A DNA stretch of 64,000 nt from CAVVSD01 sp963750895 (GTDB taxonomy: Bacteria > Actinomycetota > Thermoleophilia > Solirubrobacterales > Solirubrobacteraceae), in contig CAVVSD010000008.1 of assembly GCA_963750895.1 (NCBI GenBank), forward strand, positions 186,001 through 250,000, given 5' to 3'. A program made the translations under genes and the position numbers. Of this stretch, positions 9,053-18,861 are shown piece after piece (the stretch's first letter is position 1; each line of letters begins with the position of its first letter). The notes beneath the pieces were generated by a model that saw nothing but the letters and a program-made list of their open reading frames with translations, was not told the origin of the DNA and searched no databases.

Positions 9053-10135
9053 CGCAGGGCGAACCAGGTCGGGCGCCGCGCCCGAAGTCGGCGTCGACGA
9101 GCGCCGTACTCGTTCGGATCCCAGTACGTGAACCAGGCGAAGACGCCGGCCCACGGGTAGCGTGCGCCACAGCGGAGCCGCGCGCGCGAGACGTTCCTCG
9201 CACCCGCCGAAGGACGCGGCGGCAGCCCACCTCGGTGGCCCAGATGCGCTTGTCGGCGTCGCCGTGCTCAGCCTGGATCGAACGGATGCTCGGCGTCGAG
9301 CCCGCCATCTGGAACCACGGGTTGCCGGGGTCGATGGAGTCGGGGCCGATGTCGGAGTCCAGATACGGGTGATGACCGATGGCGTCGAAGCACGGCCTGT
9401 GCGCCGTGCGCGTAGAGGACGTCGCAGCCAGCGGTGCGGTGAGATCGTGTCGGGCTGTCGCCGGCCGGCGACGCGCCGCCGGTGATGATCGTGGCCTGCG
9501 GGTCCGCGGCGTGGATCGCCTACGGACGCGGCGCGCAGCACGGCGATGTAGCGCGCGGGGTCGGGCGCGGGCTGCCAGTACTCGATGTTCGGCTCGTTCC
9601 AGATCTCGTATGCGTGCACGCCCGTGCGGGGCGTAGCGGCGGGCGACGGCGCCCGGCGAACGCGCCGAACTCGGCGGGGTCCCGACGGCGCGTAGCGGTG
9701 GTCGTTGTGACCAGCCGTTCGCCCACAGCGGGCGTGTAGGAGATGAGTGGCGATGACGTTGCAGGTCGCGCTCGCGCGCCCCTTCGATGACGGCATCGGA
9801 GCCCGACCAGTCGAACAGCGCCACGCCGTGGGCTGCGACGACGTCCCAGGCGATGTCAGGCGCGCACCCAGCTCAGGCCGAGCTGCACGTACGTCGTCGA
9901 GCTCGCGGTCGCCGGTCCGCGGCGGGGCCTTCAGCGCCGAGCGCCTCACCCGGCCGCGACGCCGAGCGCGGGCAGCGCGTCATCCTCCTGCGCGGCGGTC
10001 GGCGGCGAATCGGCAGCCGAGCGACGGCCCGCGAGCTGCCGAGCGGCAGCTGAGCGCCGACGCGTCAGCCCGACACCGAGCGGCCAAGCGCGACGAGCAC
10101 GAGCACGGCGACGCGGGCCTGGCGCGCAAGGACAT
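9039..10135 (-). pseudogene. Secreted glycoside hydrolase (cellulase-superfamily, GH39/GH5-like), frame broken
   Basis: Joined frames give about 360 residues starting at the ATG complementary to 10133-10135, with a hydrophobic signal-like segment (VAVLVLVALGRSVSG). The TIM-barrel parts read DIAWDVVAAHGVALFDW, then GVHAYEIWNEPNIEYWQP, where Glu of WNEPN is the expected acid/base. Next come FDAIGHHPYLD and RIWATEVG, where this Glu is the expected nucleophile, and near the end FAWFTYWDPNEYG, LVDADFG. Both catalytic glutamates are therefore present. Known members cleave beta-linked polysaccharides. As last gene of the polysaccharide cluster it probably trims or releases the glycan made upstream. 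Breaks occur roughly every 100 bases. Confidence 0.65.
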
Positions 10136-10185
10136 GGTGCCCGGGTCATCGACTACGGACCGCGCGACTGGAGCGGCGCACGACT

Positions 10186-10757
10186 CATGGCATCGCATGG
10201 GCGGGCATGGCGCTCATGTCATGCGCCACGGTCGGCACGCCGGGATCGCAGTGCCCACAGGCTAGCCCGTCGCCGGTCGGTGTCGAGCTTCAGCACGGTC
10301 GCGCCCGGTGACCGCGATGCCGCTCGGGGAAGAGCTTGCACGCAGGTACGCGCAGGTGAGCGAGCTTGTCACCCGGCGCGCGTATCGGCAGGCACTGCGC
10401 GCCGGGCGCGCCGTAGCCGGCCGCGCACCCGTTGGAGCAGGCCCGTGGCGGGAAGCACGTCCTTGGCCGCCCGTCGCGTCTTGGCGAGCTTGACGCCGCG
10501 CGCGGGCTTGCTCCCGCGCGCGGCCGATGCCGTCGTTGGGCGCGCGCGCGGCCTCGGCGAGGCTCGGTCTGGGCCTGGCGGGCGGGATCCAGGCCCGACA
10601 TCGGCTTGCCGGCGGGGGTCTGCACCTGGGCCTGCGAGCTGACGCTGGCGAGCGCGTGGGCTTGTGCGCCTTCGGGGCCCATGGCGGCAACGGCGACGCC
10701 GACGCCGGTGGCGACGATCGCGAGCACGGCCAGCGGGATGAGCAGGCGGACCCTCAC
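10186..10757 (-). pseudogene. Small secreted protein with excalibur-like Asp-rich C-terminus, frame broken
   Basis: It starts at the GTG complementary to 10755-10757, overlapping the stop of the copper-oxidase gene (GTGA), so it is coupled to it. The N-terminus is a clean signal peptide (RVRLLIPLAVLAIVATGVGVAVAA). A Lys/Ala/Arg-rich middle follows, then CAAGYGAPGAQCLPI, then, after joining frames, LDTDGDGLACGHCDPGV. The DxDxDG..C..C spacing resembles the excalibur calcium-binding motif. It ends MSAMPAHAMP, with three Met and two His that could bind copper. About 190 residues. Coupling to the copper oxidase suggests an accessory role, but no function is established. Confidence 0.5.
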
Positions 10758-13298
10758 CAGATCCTCACCCACACCGACTGCGACGGGACGCCCTTGGAAT
10801 CCGTGATGTTGAGCATGTAGGGCCCAGGTGGGAGGAGGTTGGGGTTGCGTCGGGCAGGCGTCACCGTGGCCAGGCCGTCCGTCGACGACGATCGGCAGGT
10901 CGACGAGCCGTACGTTGGTGTCCATCTGGTGGGTGACGGACATCGGCCGCACGAGCTGGGCCCAGCGGATGTGTCGAGGCGCTGTCGACCGGCGAAGGTG
11001 AGCTGCTGGCCGTAGGTGCGCGGTCGCCGGGCACGCCGGACGATGCGTCGGCCGCGGGCCGCGTGAACAGGTACGGCGGCTCGTAGACCGAGATCCGCAG
11101 CTCGTAGCTGCCGTCGCCCGGGTTGGAGCCGAAGCACCGCGACCCGGCCGTCGGGCAGCAGCACGCGCCGTGGAGTGGTAGTTGCGCGGGACCGGGTCGG
11201 CCGCCACCGACGTCCAGGCGTTGGTCGGCCGGGTCGTAGGTCGCCGCGCGTGAGGACGTTGGCTCGTGTCGTCGCGGTTGAACTTCCCGCCGTTGGTCGC
11301 CAGCACCGTCCGGTCCGGCAGCAGGGTCGTCGAGTTGACGTACATCTTCCCCTCGCCCGGCAGGTCGGGCCCAGGCGTGGTAGGCCGGCGTCGGCCGCCT
11401 TGAGGTCGATGACGTCCGTGAGGCCGATCCCGGGCGTGTTGGTGTCGATGTTGCCGCCGCCGGTGATCAACACCCGCTGGTCCTGCGCGGGCGGCAGGAG
11501 CACGGAGCCCGACTGGTCGCGCAGGTCCTTCTGGCGCAGGCCGGGGACGTCGCCGATCGCGCCCGTCGCCGGGTTGTAGATGGACGCGCCCGTGCCCGGC
11601 AGGCCGTTCGCCGAAGACGTGGCCGCCGCTGTAGAACATGCCGCCCGTCCGCCAGGAGGAACATGTGCGGGTACAGGCCCCAGAACGACCAGCGTCTGCG
11701 GGCATCTGGCCGGTCGGCGCGCCACTGCCCGGCCGCCGTGTTGAACAGCTCGGTGTTCACGGCGCCGGTCGTGTCCTCCTTGAGCCCGCCGGCCATCCAG
11801 ATGTTGCCGTTGCCGAGCTCGGTGAGCGTCGGGTACCAGTGCCCCTCGTTGGCCTGGTTGGTCGGCGTGGAACGTCTTCGTGGCGGGGTCGAAGATCGTA
11901 CGAGTCCCGCAACCCGCCGTAGTCGGCCCCGCCGGCGACCGTCGGGTAGGACTTCGTGCCGCCCTGGATGAGGACGCGCCCGTCGGGCAAGCGTGACGTG
12001 ACCCGGCGCAGAACATGTCCTTCGGGCACCGGGATGGACGTGGAAGGCGCCGGTGATCGGGTCCCAGACCGAGGCCTTGAACGACTGCGCCCTGAAGTTG
12101 TCGAGGTCGTTGCCCGAGCCGGCGATGAGCAGCACCTTGCCGTTCTTGAGCAGGGTCGTGTGGACCGAGCGGATCGGCATCGGCGTCGGCAGCACGGTCC
12201 AGCGCCCGACGGCTGCCGGCCCCGTGCTGGGCGGTGGCGGCGCATCGGACGCGAGCATCGTGGAGTAGTCGTCGGTGACCAGCGTCCCGTTCGCCGGCCA
12301 GGGACACGCCCCAGGCGATCGCGTCGATGCCCGCGGGGATCGCGGGCGTCTGCGCGGTGACCGACGACCAGACCGGGCTGACCGGGAGGGTCTGGACGTC
12401 GGTCCAGTACTGCCACCCCGCCGCCGAGTGCGTGAAGACCGTGATCGCGTTGCTGGCCGACGTCGATCGGTACCAGACCGACAGCCGGTAGATCTGGCCA
12501 GGCTGGACGGCCGGCGACCTGGCCTCGGTCGGCAGCAGCTTGTAGTCGCCGCTCGTGCGGCCGCTCACCGTGAGCTGGTAGGCGCGTGTCCCGCCGAACG
12601 CGGGGTTCGCGTCGGCCGTGACGCCCGCGTCGACGGTCGCGTCGCCCCAGCCTGCGAGGAACCATCCGTCGGGCGTCGCCCCCGCGCCCTCGAGGTTGCC
12701 GTCGTACGTCAGCTCCGTCGAGGGCGGCGTCGGCGGCACCGTCGGAGTCGCCTGCATCGCGTAGTCGTCGGTGATGAGCGTGCCGCTGGACGAGAGCGAC
12801 ACGCCGAACGTGATCTGGTCGGTGCCGGCCGGGACCACGGGCGTCGTGCCGGTGACCTCCGTCCACCCCGCCGCCGCGGGCAGGGCCTTGATGTCGGTCC
12901 AGTACGTCCAGCCCGCCGCGGAGTGGCGGAAGACCGTCAGGGCGTTGGAGGACCCGGTCGACTTGTACGCGACCGAGAGGTCGTACGTCTTGCCCGGCGT
13001 GACCGCCGGGGAACAGGCGTCGCCCTCGGTCATGAGGAGCTTGCGGTCGCCGTTGACGTAGCCGGCGATCCTCACGGACTGCGCGACGTCGCCGGAGTGC
13101 GCGTCCGTCGTGAGCGACCACGTGACCGTGCCGTCCCCCACCCGGACCGCTCGAAGCAGTCGGGACTGGCCGCCGGTGACCTCCTCGAGGTCGCCGTTGA
13201 CGACGGTGGTCGGCGCGGCCGACGCGGTCGCCGACAAGCACGCGGACGCGGACGAGCGCCAGCAGCACGACGACGGCCGCCCTCATGACGTTGCCCAT
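10754..13298 (-). pseudogene. Secreted galactose-oxidase-like (GlxA-like) kelch copper radical oxidase with two N-terminal carbohydrate-binding-like repeats, frame broken
   Basis: About 840 residues when frames are joined, starting at ATG 13298, with AAGGAGGAG about 12 bases upstream. Order: signal peptide, two similar modules of about 140 residues (both contain SAAGW.YWTD and end in ITFGVSL or IAWGVSL), a kelch beta-propeller and a C-terminal DUF1929 domain. Active-site residues of the galactose oxidase family are visible: Cys in DMFCAG (codon 12008-12010) and Tyr in HWYPTLTELGNG (codon 11833-11835), the expected thioether pair. His ligands are in RNYHSTA and SVTHQMDTN. The family oxidises primary alcohols to aldehydes with reduction of O2 to H2O2. 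It lies downstream of a GT2 synthase and GT39 genes. Confidence 0.75.
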
Positions 13299-14989
13299 GC
13301 ATCCCTGGGACTCCTCCTTGTCCGCCTTGGGAAGCCGGCGCGTCCGCCGCGGCGGCGTTCACACGGCGGACCTCGATGGGCCAGCCGCTGTCGAAGCGCT
13401 TGATCGACGTGGAGTTCTGAAGCGCCTCCGCGACGATCGGGAAGCGGTTGAGCTTCGTGTCGCTGATGAGCTGCGGCGTGGCGATCACGTAGTCGGCGGT
13501 GCGCCAGATGTCCCGGAAGGCGACCCGGCGCAGCTCGGGGTCCTGCCCGACGCGCCAGTAGTAGTGCGCGTTGGCGAACCCGGCGCCGGAGCGACGGGAC
13601 GTGGAGGTCCATCCACATCGACATGTCGATCAGCATCCGGCTGTCGCGCGGCAGGTTGTCGTCGATCCAGTTCATGGCCTGCGTCTGACCCTCGGTCGGG
13701 CGCGCGGTCCACATGTCCTCGTTGGAGCGCCCGTAGGCGAGCGCCGCCATCGCGACGCATGCGGCGAGCGCGGCCACGATGGCGACTCGGCGACGTCGCC
13801 TTCGCGAACCGGCGCGGCGTTGCGCGCCGGAGGTCGGTGACGCCCTGCTGGACGACGAGGGCGAGCGTCGAGCGCCAGGAGCGGCAGCGCCGGCACGAGG
13901 TAGAAGTCGAGGACGACGCCGCCGCGGCCCATGAACAGCCACAGGCAGGATGACCATCCAGCCGAGCATCGAGAGGATCGATGTGGCGCCGGAACAGCGT
14001 GATCGCCAGCAGCGCGCACGCCGTGCCGCCGAACACGAGCAGCGGCTCCTGGTGCGCCCAGCCGGACGCCGCGCCCCAGAACTGGCTGGTGCCGTCGAGC
14101 AGCCCGCCGTCCTTGTCGCGCGAGGACTGCCAGGCCAGCGAGCAGACCAGGCTCACGTGGCGGCCTGCGCCGCCGAGCGGCGATCCCGGCGGGGAAGAAC
14201 TCGCCCTTCAACAGCGCCATGAGCGGATAGATCGAGATCACGGCGAGCGTGATCGCCGACCAGCCGACGATCGCGAACAGACGGCTCTCGCGTGGCGCTG
14301 GCGCGCGACGAGGACCACGAACGGGAGCACGAGCGCGATCGCGATCTCCTTCGACAGCGACGGCGATGCCCAGCGCGAGCGCGCTCAGCCAGATGCGGCT
14401 TGCAGCCCCCGAGGCGCCCGACGAGGCAGCGTCGAGGCTGAGCGAGGATCCAGAACGTCGCGATGTTGTCGAGCAGGATCGCGGCGGTGGTAGTGGATCC
14501 CGTAGGTCGACAGCGCGAACGAGCAGACGCGGCGAGCAGCGGCGACCCACAGGTGCCGGCCCGACGACCCGGTAGCCCGATGTGCGAAGACGAGCGCCGT
14601 GCTCGACGCCAGCTGCAGGACGAGCATGAAGATCACGCCCCGAGTCCAGCGATGCTGCCTAGCCGAAGTGCCCGACCCGCGACGACCTGCTGCCACAGGC
14701 GCCAGCTGGACCCAGCCGAGCGGCGCATGGTCGTAGAAGTACGTGTAGGGCGCCAGCCGCCACTCGCCGAAGCACGGCCCAGGCCTGCGACGAAGTAGGT
14801 CCCCTCGTCGGCCTCCAGGTACGGGTAGGCGAACATGTTGACGCCGTGCGTCGAGCCCGGCGAGCGAGCAGCGACCCGAGGACGACGAGCAGCGGCGGTC
14901 GCGGTTGGTCGGACGAGGCGCGTCCAGGACGACGGGCCGGGACCGCGGCGGCGGCGCGGACGCCGCCACGGGCGAGCGGCGATGCTCAT
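13283..14989 (-). pseudogene. GT39-type (dolichyl-phosphate-mannose:protein mannosyltransferase-like) membrane protein, frame broken
   Basis: Joined frames give about 560 residues with many hydrophobic segments. The first lumenal loop carries the family motif YLEADEGTYFVAG (Asp-Glu catalytic pair), followed by APYTYFYDHAPLGWVQL. Later segments are SRLFAIVGWSAITLAVISIYP, LKGEFFP, VVLDFYLVPALPLLAL and, near the C-terminus, NWIDDNLPRDSRMLIDMSMW. The tail FDSGWPIEVRRVN is as seen in actinobacterial ArnT/GT39 relatives. Such enzymes move a sugar from a polyprenyl-phosphate donor to an acceptor outside the membrane. Its ATG (14987-14989) overlaps the GT2 stop (ATGA). The DPM1-like enzyme upstream would make its lipid-linked donor. 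Confidence 0.65.
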
Positions 14990-16340
14990 GCGGCCGTCCT
15001 CGGCGCCACGCGGCGGGGCGGGCGCCGCGCGGTGCGCGCCGCTGTGCTCGGTCTTCTCCCACTCGCCCGTGCCGCGCCAGGTGGCGCACGCGTCGCGCGC
15101 AGCGCGCTAGAAGCCGAGCAGCCACTGGTAGGGCAGGTAGGTGAACGGCATACCGCGCGACCACCCACCACGGGAGGCGCTCGCCGAACTCGCGGGCGTA
15201 GACGATCGACGCCGACGACGTTGAACAGCATCTGGAGCAACGACGGCGTACGAGCGGCGCGAAGCTCAGCAGCGCGATGGCGACCGGGAGCTTGAGGAAG
15301 AGCAGCGCCAACGGCATCAGCGGCCATCGCGACACGAGCAGCGCGGCGTCGAGGATCGGCTGCGACGAGCGTCACGAGCGGCGAGCACCCGCTGCCGGAA
15401 CGTCGGGCAGCCGCACGCCAGTCGCGCTTGCCCAGCACCTGCAGGAAGCCCTGGTGCCAGCGCGTGCGCTGCTTGACGAGGCTCGCGCGACGGTAGTGCG
15501 GCGTCTCCTCGCGCGTGACCGCACGGCTGTCGTAGACCACGCGGATCGCGCTCGCCCGCCGCGCTGAGAGCCGCAGCCCGATGTCGGCGTCCTCGGTGAG
15601 GCAGACCGATGTCCCAGCCGCCGACCCGCTCGCAGCAGGTCGCGCAGGAGAAGAAGACGGTGTTGCCGCCGAGCGGGATGCATCCCTGGCGGGCGTTGAA
15701 GTGCAGCCGGCTCTTGAAGTAGAAGAAGTACTCCAGGCAGTTGAACACCGAGAACCAGTGGTCGTGCGAAGTTCATGAGCTGGACGCCGCCCTGGACGAC
15801 CCGACCTCCTCCTCGACCATCGACGGTGTTGATGACCGTAGAAGATCTCGGGGTGGACGTCGTCCTCGGCGTCGAAGACGGTCACGACGTCGGCCGACGC
15901 GACCGCGCCAGCGCCGACGGTCAGCGCGTGCGGCTTGTTGAAGGGCGCCTCGTCGTAGATGACCAGGCGCACCTGCGGCGTCGTCGATGCTCTCGCGATG
16001 GCCCGGCTGGACGGCCTCGATCGTGCCGTGGATCGTCGGCTTCTGACAGATGACGATGATCTCGAGCAGCTCGCGCGGGTAGTCGACGGCCGCAGACGCG
16101 GAGCGAGCGTGTCGGCGATCACCACCGGGCTCGTCGCGGGCGGGCAGCAGCGCGGTGAAGCTCAGCTGCGGGGCGATGCGAGGTGCGTGGGCCCGGCGGT
16201 GGCTCGCGAGCACGCTCCGGGGCGCTCCCAGGCGTAGAGCATGAGCGACAGCGAGAACGAGCGCCTGGATCAGCAGGCCCGTCGCGAGGACGCACGAGGA
16301 TGGCGACGGTGCTTATGAGGAGCCCACGGCCGACGCGGCA
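14986..16340 (-). pseudogene. Processive family 2 glycosyltransferase (cellulose-synthase-like, CslA/BcsA type), frame broken
   Basis: Joined frames give about 450 residues. An N-terminal helix (ATGLLIQALVLAVALMLYAWERP) precedes the GT-A domain. It has LSFTALLPARDE, then VDYPRELLEIIVICQK, ADVVTVFDAEDDVHPE (DxD motif), CIPLGGNTVFFS, CLTEDADIGLRLS (TED motif) and LVKQRTRWHQGFLQV, in which QRTRW is the Q-x-x-RW acceptor motif of processive synthases. Further membrane segments follow up to the TGEWEKTEH tail. The TED and QxxRW motifs point to synthesis of a beta-linked polymer. The N-terminal limit (16330-16350) is approximate. The stop overlaps the GT39 start. Confidence 0.7.
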
Positions 16341-16344
16341 CGCG

Positions 16345-17629
16345 GCACGGCGGCCGCGGCGCGGAAGGACCAGAGCTTCTGGCCGACGGAAGCCCATCGG
16401 CGTGGTCACGACCACGACGGCCGCGGCCTGCGCGAGCGACGGCGCGCACGTGCGCGAGGCCCACGAGCACCTGGAGGCACGAACGAGGCTCGATCGACGA
16501 AGGCGGCGAGGCTCACGAGCCAGGAAGCGCGGCCGGCCTGCACGCGCCTAGCGCCACCGACGGCGGCACGGCGGCGAACGTCCAGCGGCGGTTGAGCGCG
16601 TAGTTGTTGGTCACGGCGACGAGGAACGCGGCAGGTAGCGGCGGCCAGGCGACGTCGCGCCGGCCCCCGCGTGGTACGGCCCTGCGAACACCAGCGAGGT
16701 TGACGAGCGTAGCCCGCTGGCGCCGACCGGACGCAGAAGCAGCACGAGCTCGCGGGCGTGATGGCGCCGGACGCGGGACCGGAGCGCCGCCATCAGGCCT
16801 CCCGAGGCGAGGGCGGCGACGTCGCGCCGCCGGGCCGACCGGGAAGATCACCGGTCGCCCGTCCGGCGCGCGGCGATCCGCCGCAGGCGCCGGAGGCTGA
16901 CGATGGTTGACGGCGGCCTCGAGGGCGATGGCCCAGCGACATCTTCGACTCGCCGCTCGACGCGGTCGCGGAAGGCGATCGGGACCTCGATGCACGGTGT
17001 GACCCGACGAGCAGGGCCCGGTACGTGATCTCGATCTGGAAGCCGTAGCCGGCGCTGACGCGACGTCGTGGTCGAGCAGCTCCTCGAGCAGCGTCTCGAC
17101 GTCGGAAGCACTTGAAGCCGCCCGTCAGGTCGCGCACGCCGACGGCCAGGCCACGTCTGCGCGTACCAGCAGCCGGCGCGGCTGATCAGCCCGCCGCGAC
17201 GAGCGGCCAGTCCTCGACGCTGACCGCCGGTCGACGTAGCGCGAGCCGAGCACGACGTCGGCGTGCGCCGGCGGCCTCGACGAGGCGCGGCAGGGACGCC
17301 GGGTCGTGGGAGAAGTCGCAGTCCATCTCGATCGACGAGGTCGGCGCCGCTGCGCCGAGCGCGTAGCGCGAAGCCGGCGAGGTACGCCGGGCCGATGCCG
17401 TCCTTGCTGCGGCGGTGGAGCACGTGGAGCCGCGGCTCGCCGGCACGCTGAGCGCGTCGGCGATGCGCGCCGGTGCCGTCGGGCGAGCCGTCGTCGATGA
17501 CCAGCACGTGCCCGTCGATGCCGGCGGCTGCGGAAGACGTGCACAGCACGGCGCGGGCAGAGCCGCTGCGACGTTCGCGGCCTCGTTGTAGGTCGGAACG
17601 CAGACCCAGACGGTGTCGCGCGGTGACAT
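16345..17629 (-). pseudogene. DPM1-like polyprenyl-phosphate glycosyltransferase with C-terminal GtrA domain, frame broken
   Basis: Read from ATG 17627-17629 (SPRDTVWVCVPTYNEAANV). The GT2 domain has HVLVIDDGSPDGTG, GIGPAYLAGF, EMDCDFSHDP (DxD), the DLTGGFKCFRR signature of dolichol-phosphate mannose synthases and FQIEITYRAL. After about residue 240 a membrane domain follows with VTNNYALNRRWTF and, at the end, TPMGFVGQKLWSF, the two hallmark motifs of GtrA flippase-like proteins. The fused enzyme would charge a polyprenyl phosphate with a sugar and help move it across the membrane, supplying the GT39 gene downstream. The same frame is open upstream into the MshEN protein, so a longer fusion cannot be excluded. 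Many one-base shifts. Confidence 0.65.
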
Positions 17630-18594
17630 CGCGTCGCTGTGGTGCGGCGGCTCCCAACGCAGCGCGCGAGCGAGCGCACGCGTGTCGCTCGAGGTGGTGC
17701 CACGCCCGGGCTGGGACCAGGTTGCGAGCAGGTCCTCGACGTCGAGGCGCGGGCGCGCGCGGCAACCGAGGCGTGCGACGCAGCGGCCGTGCGCAGGAGG
17801 TCGGGCGGGAGCATCGAGCGAGGGTCCACGACGACGGCGAGGGCGCCGCGGGCGCTGCGCACGCCGCGCAGCGCGAGCGCCGTGCGGACGGCGCTGCGCG
17901 AGGCCCTGACGTGACGGACGCGCACCCACGCAGGCGGCCGCGCCTGCGCGAGCGCGGCGAGCGTCGCAGCGTCCGCGGCATCGACGGGTGCGACGCCCTG
18001 GAGCTTCGCCACGGGGTAGTGAAGATGGTCCAAGGCGTTCCACAGCTCGCGCAACTCGGCGGCGGACTCGCCGTGCAGCGGCGCGACGAGGGTGACGGTG
18101 GGCAGCTCCGGGCAGGCACCTCGCGCGTCGAGCGGAACGCGTGGGCGACGCGACGGCGTCCTGGGTGGCGTATGCGCGCTCGAGCAGCTCGTCGAGGGTC
18201 TGGTCGTCGACAACGCGCGGATGGACCTGGCGCCCGAGGTGGCGCGCGGCAGCCGCGATGCGTTCCGGCGTGGGATCTCCGAACGCGACCACCCGGGCGC
18301 CGAAGCGCTCGTGCGCCGCGGTGGGCCACAGTGCGACGGCGCGAAGGCGCCGGGCCTCGACCGCCGGCAGGAGGGCGACGGGGACGTCGTCGTCGGCGAC
18401 GGTCTCCATCGCGAAGTGCTCGGCGAGCGCGGAGCGGAGTACGTCGGGCCCGACGTCGCCACGCGCCTGCAGGAGCGCGCCGAGACGCCCTCCGTCGCGG
18501 CGCTGCTCGGCGAGCGCCGCCGCGAGCGATCCGGCGTCAACGCGCCGGCGTGGACGAGCACCTCGCCGAGGGGCGGCCGTGTCGGCGTCTTCAC
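17630..18594 (-). pseudogene. MshEN (GspE N-terminal) domain joined to a degenerate glycosyltransferase domain, frame broken
   Basis: It starts at ATG 18592-18594 (MKTPTRPPLGEVLVHAGAL). Residues about 8-130 match the MshEN/GspE-N fold: LAAALAEQRRDGGRLGALLQ, VLRSALAEHFAMETV and later RHLGRQVHPRVVDD. This domain binds cyclic-di-GMP in some ATPases and glycosyltransferases. A GT2-like segment follows (VTLVAPLHGESAAELRELW, KLQGVAPVDAADAATLAALA, ALAVVVDPRSMLPPDLLR). The catalytic Asp-rich motif is replaced by VVVDPRSM, and only a trace of the later domain remains (LDVEDLLATWSQP). It therefore looks like a regulatory or scaffolding relic of an NfrB-like glycosyltransferase. It is the first gene of the minus-strand polysaccharide cluster. 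Confidence 0.55.
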
Positions 18595-18840
18595 CGGCGC
18601 AGGGAGCGCCGTCCAGGAATTGAGTTCCAGTGGGTCCTCGCGTGCCGAGGTGGAGGGTCAAGGCGTGCGGACGACTCGGAGCTGGTGACCCTGAGCGGGT
18701 GGAGCAGTCTCTTCCGGCTGGGATCCACCGTGGAGGGACGTCAGGTCCAAATCTCCGACGCCACTCAACCGCGGGTCGAGCGATCTACAGTCTGGGATGG
18801 GCGTGCTTTGCGGTAGGTGACCTAGGGAGGTGGAGAGGGC

Positions 18841-18861
18841 GCGCGGACGTAGGCTCCGCGC
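18841..18861 (+). promoter_or_regulatory. Inverted repeat directly before the MBL-fold gene start
   Basis: GCGCGGA (18841-18847), seven bases, TCCGCGC (18855-18861), followed at once by the ATG at 18862. In RNA the stem would sit on the ribosome-binding region, so it could lower translation. In DNA it could be an operator. There is no further support. Confidence 0.3.

Noticed and set aside
9039..18594. Interpretation of the polysaccharide cluster as dead pseudogenes
   Set aside because: Catalytic motifs, gene order and start/stop overlaps are intact; errors are single-base and clustered, so sequencing error is the better explanation.
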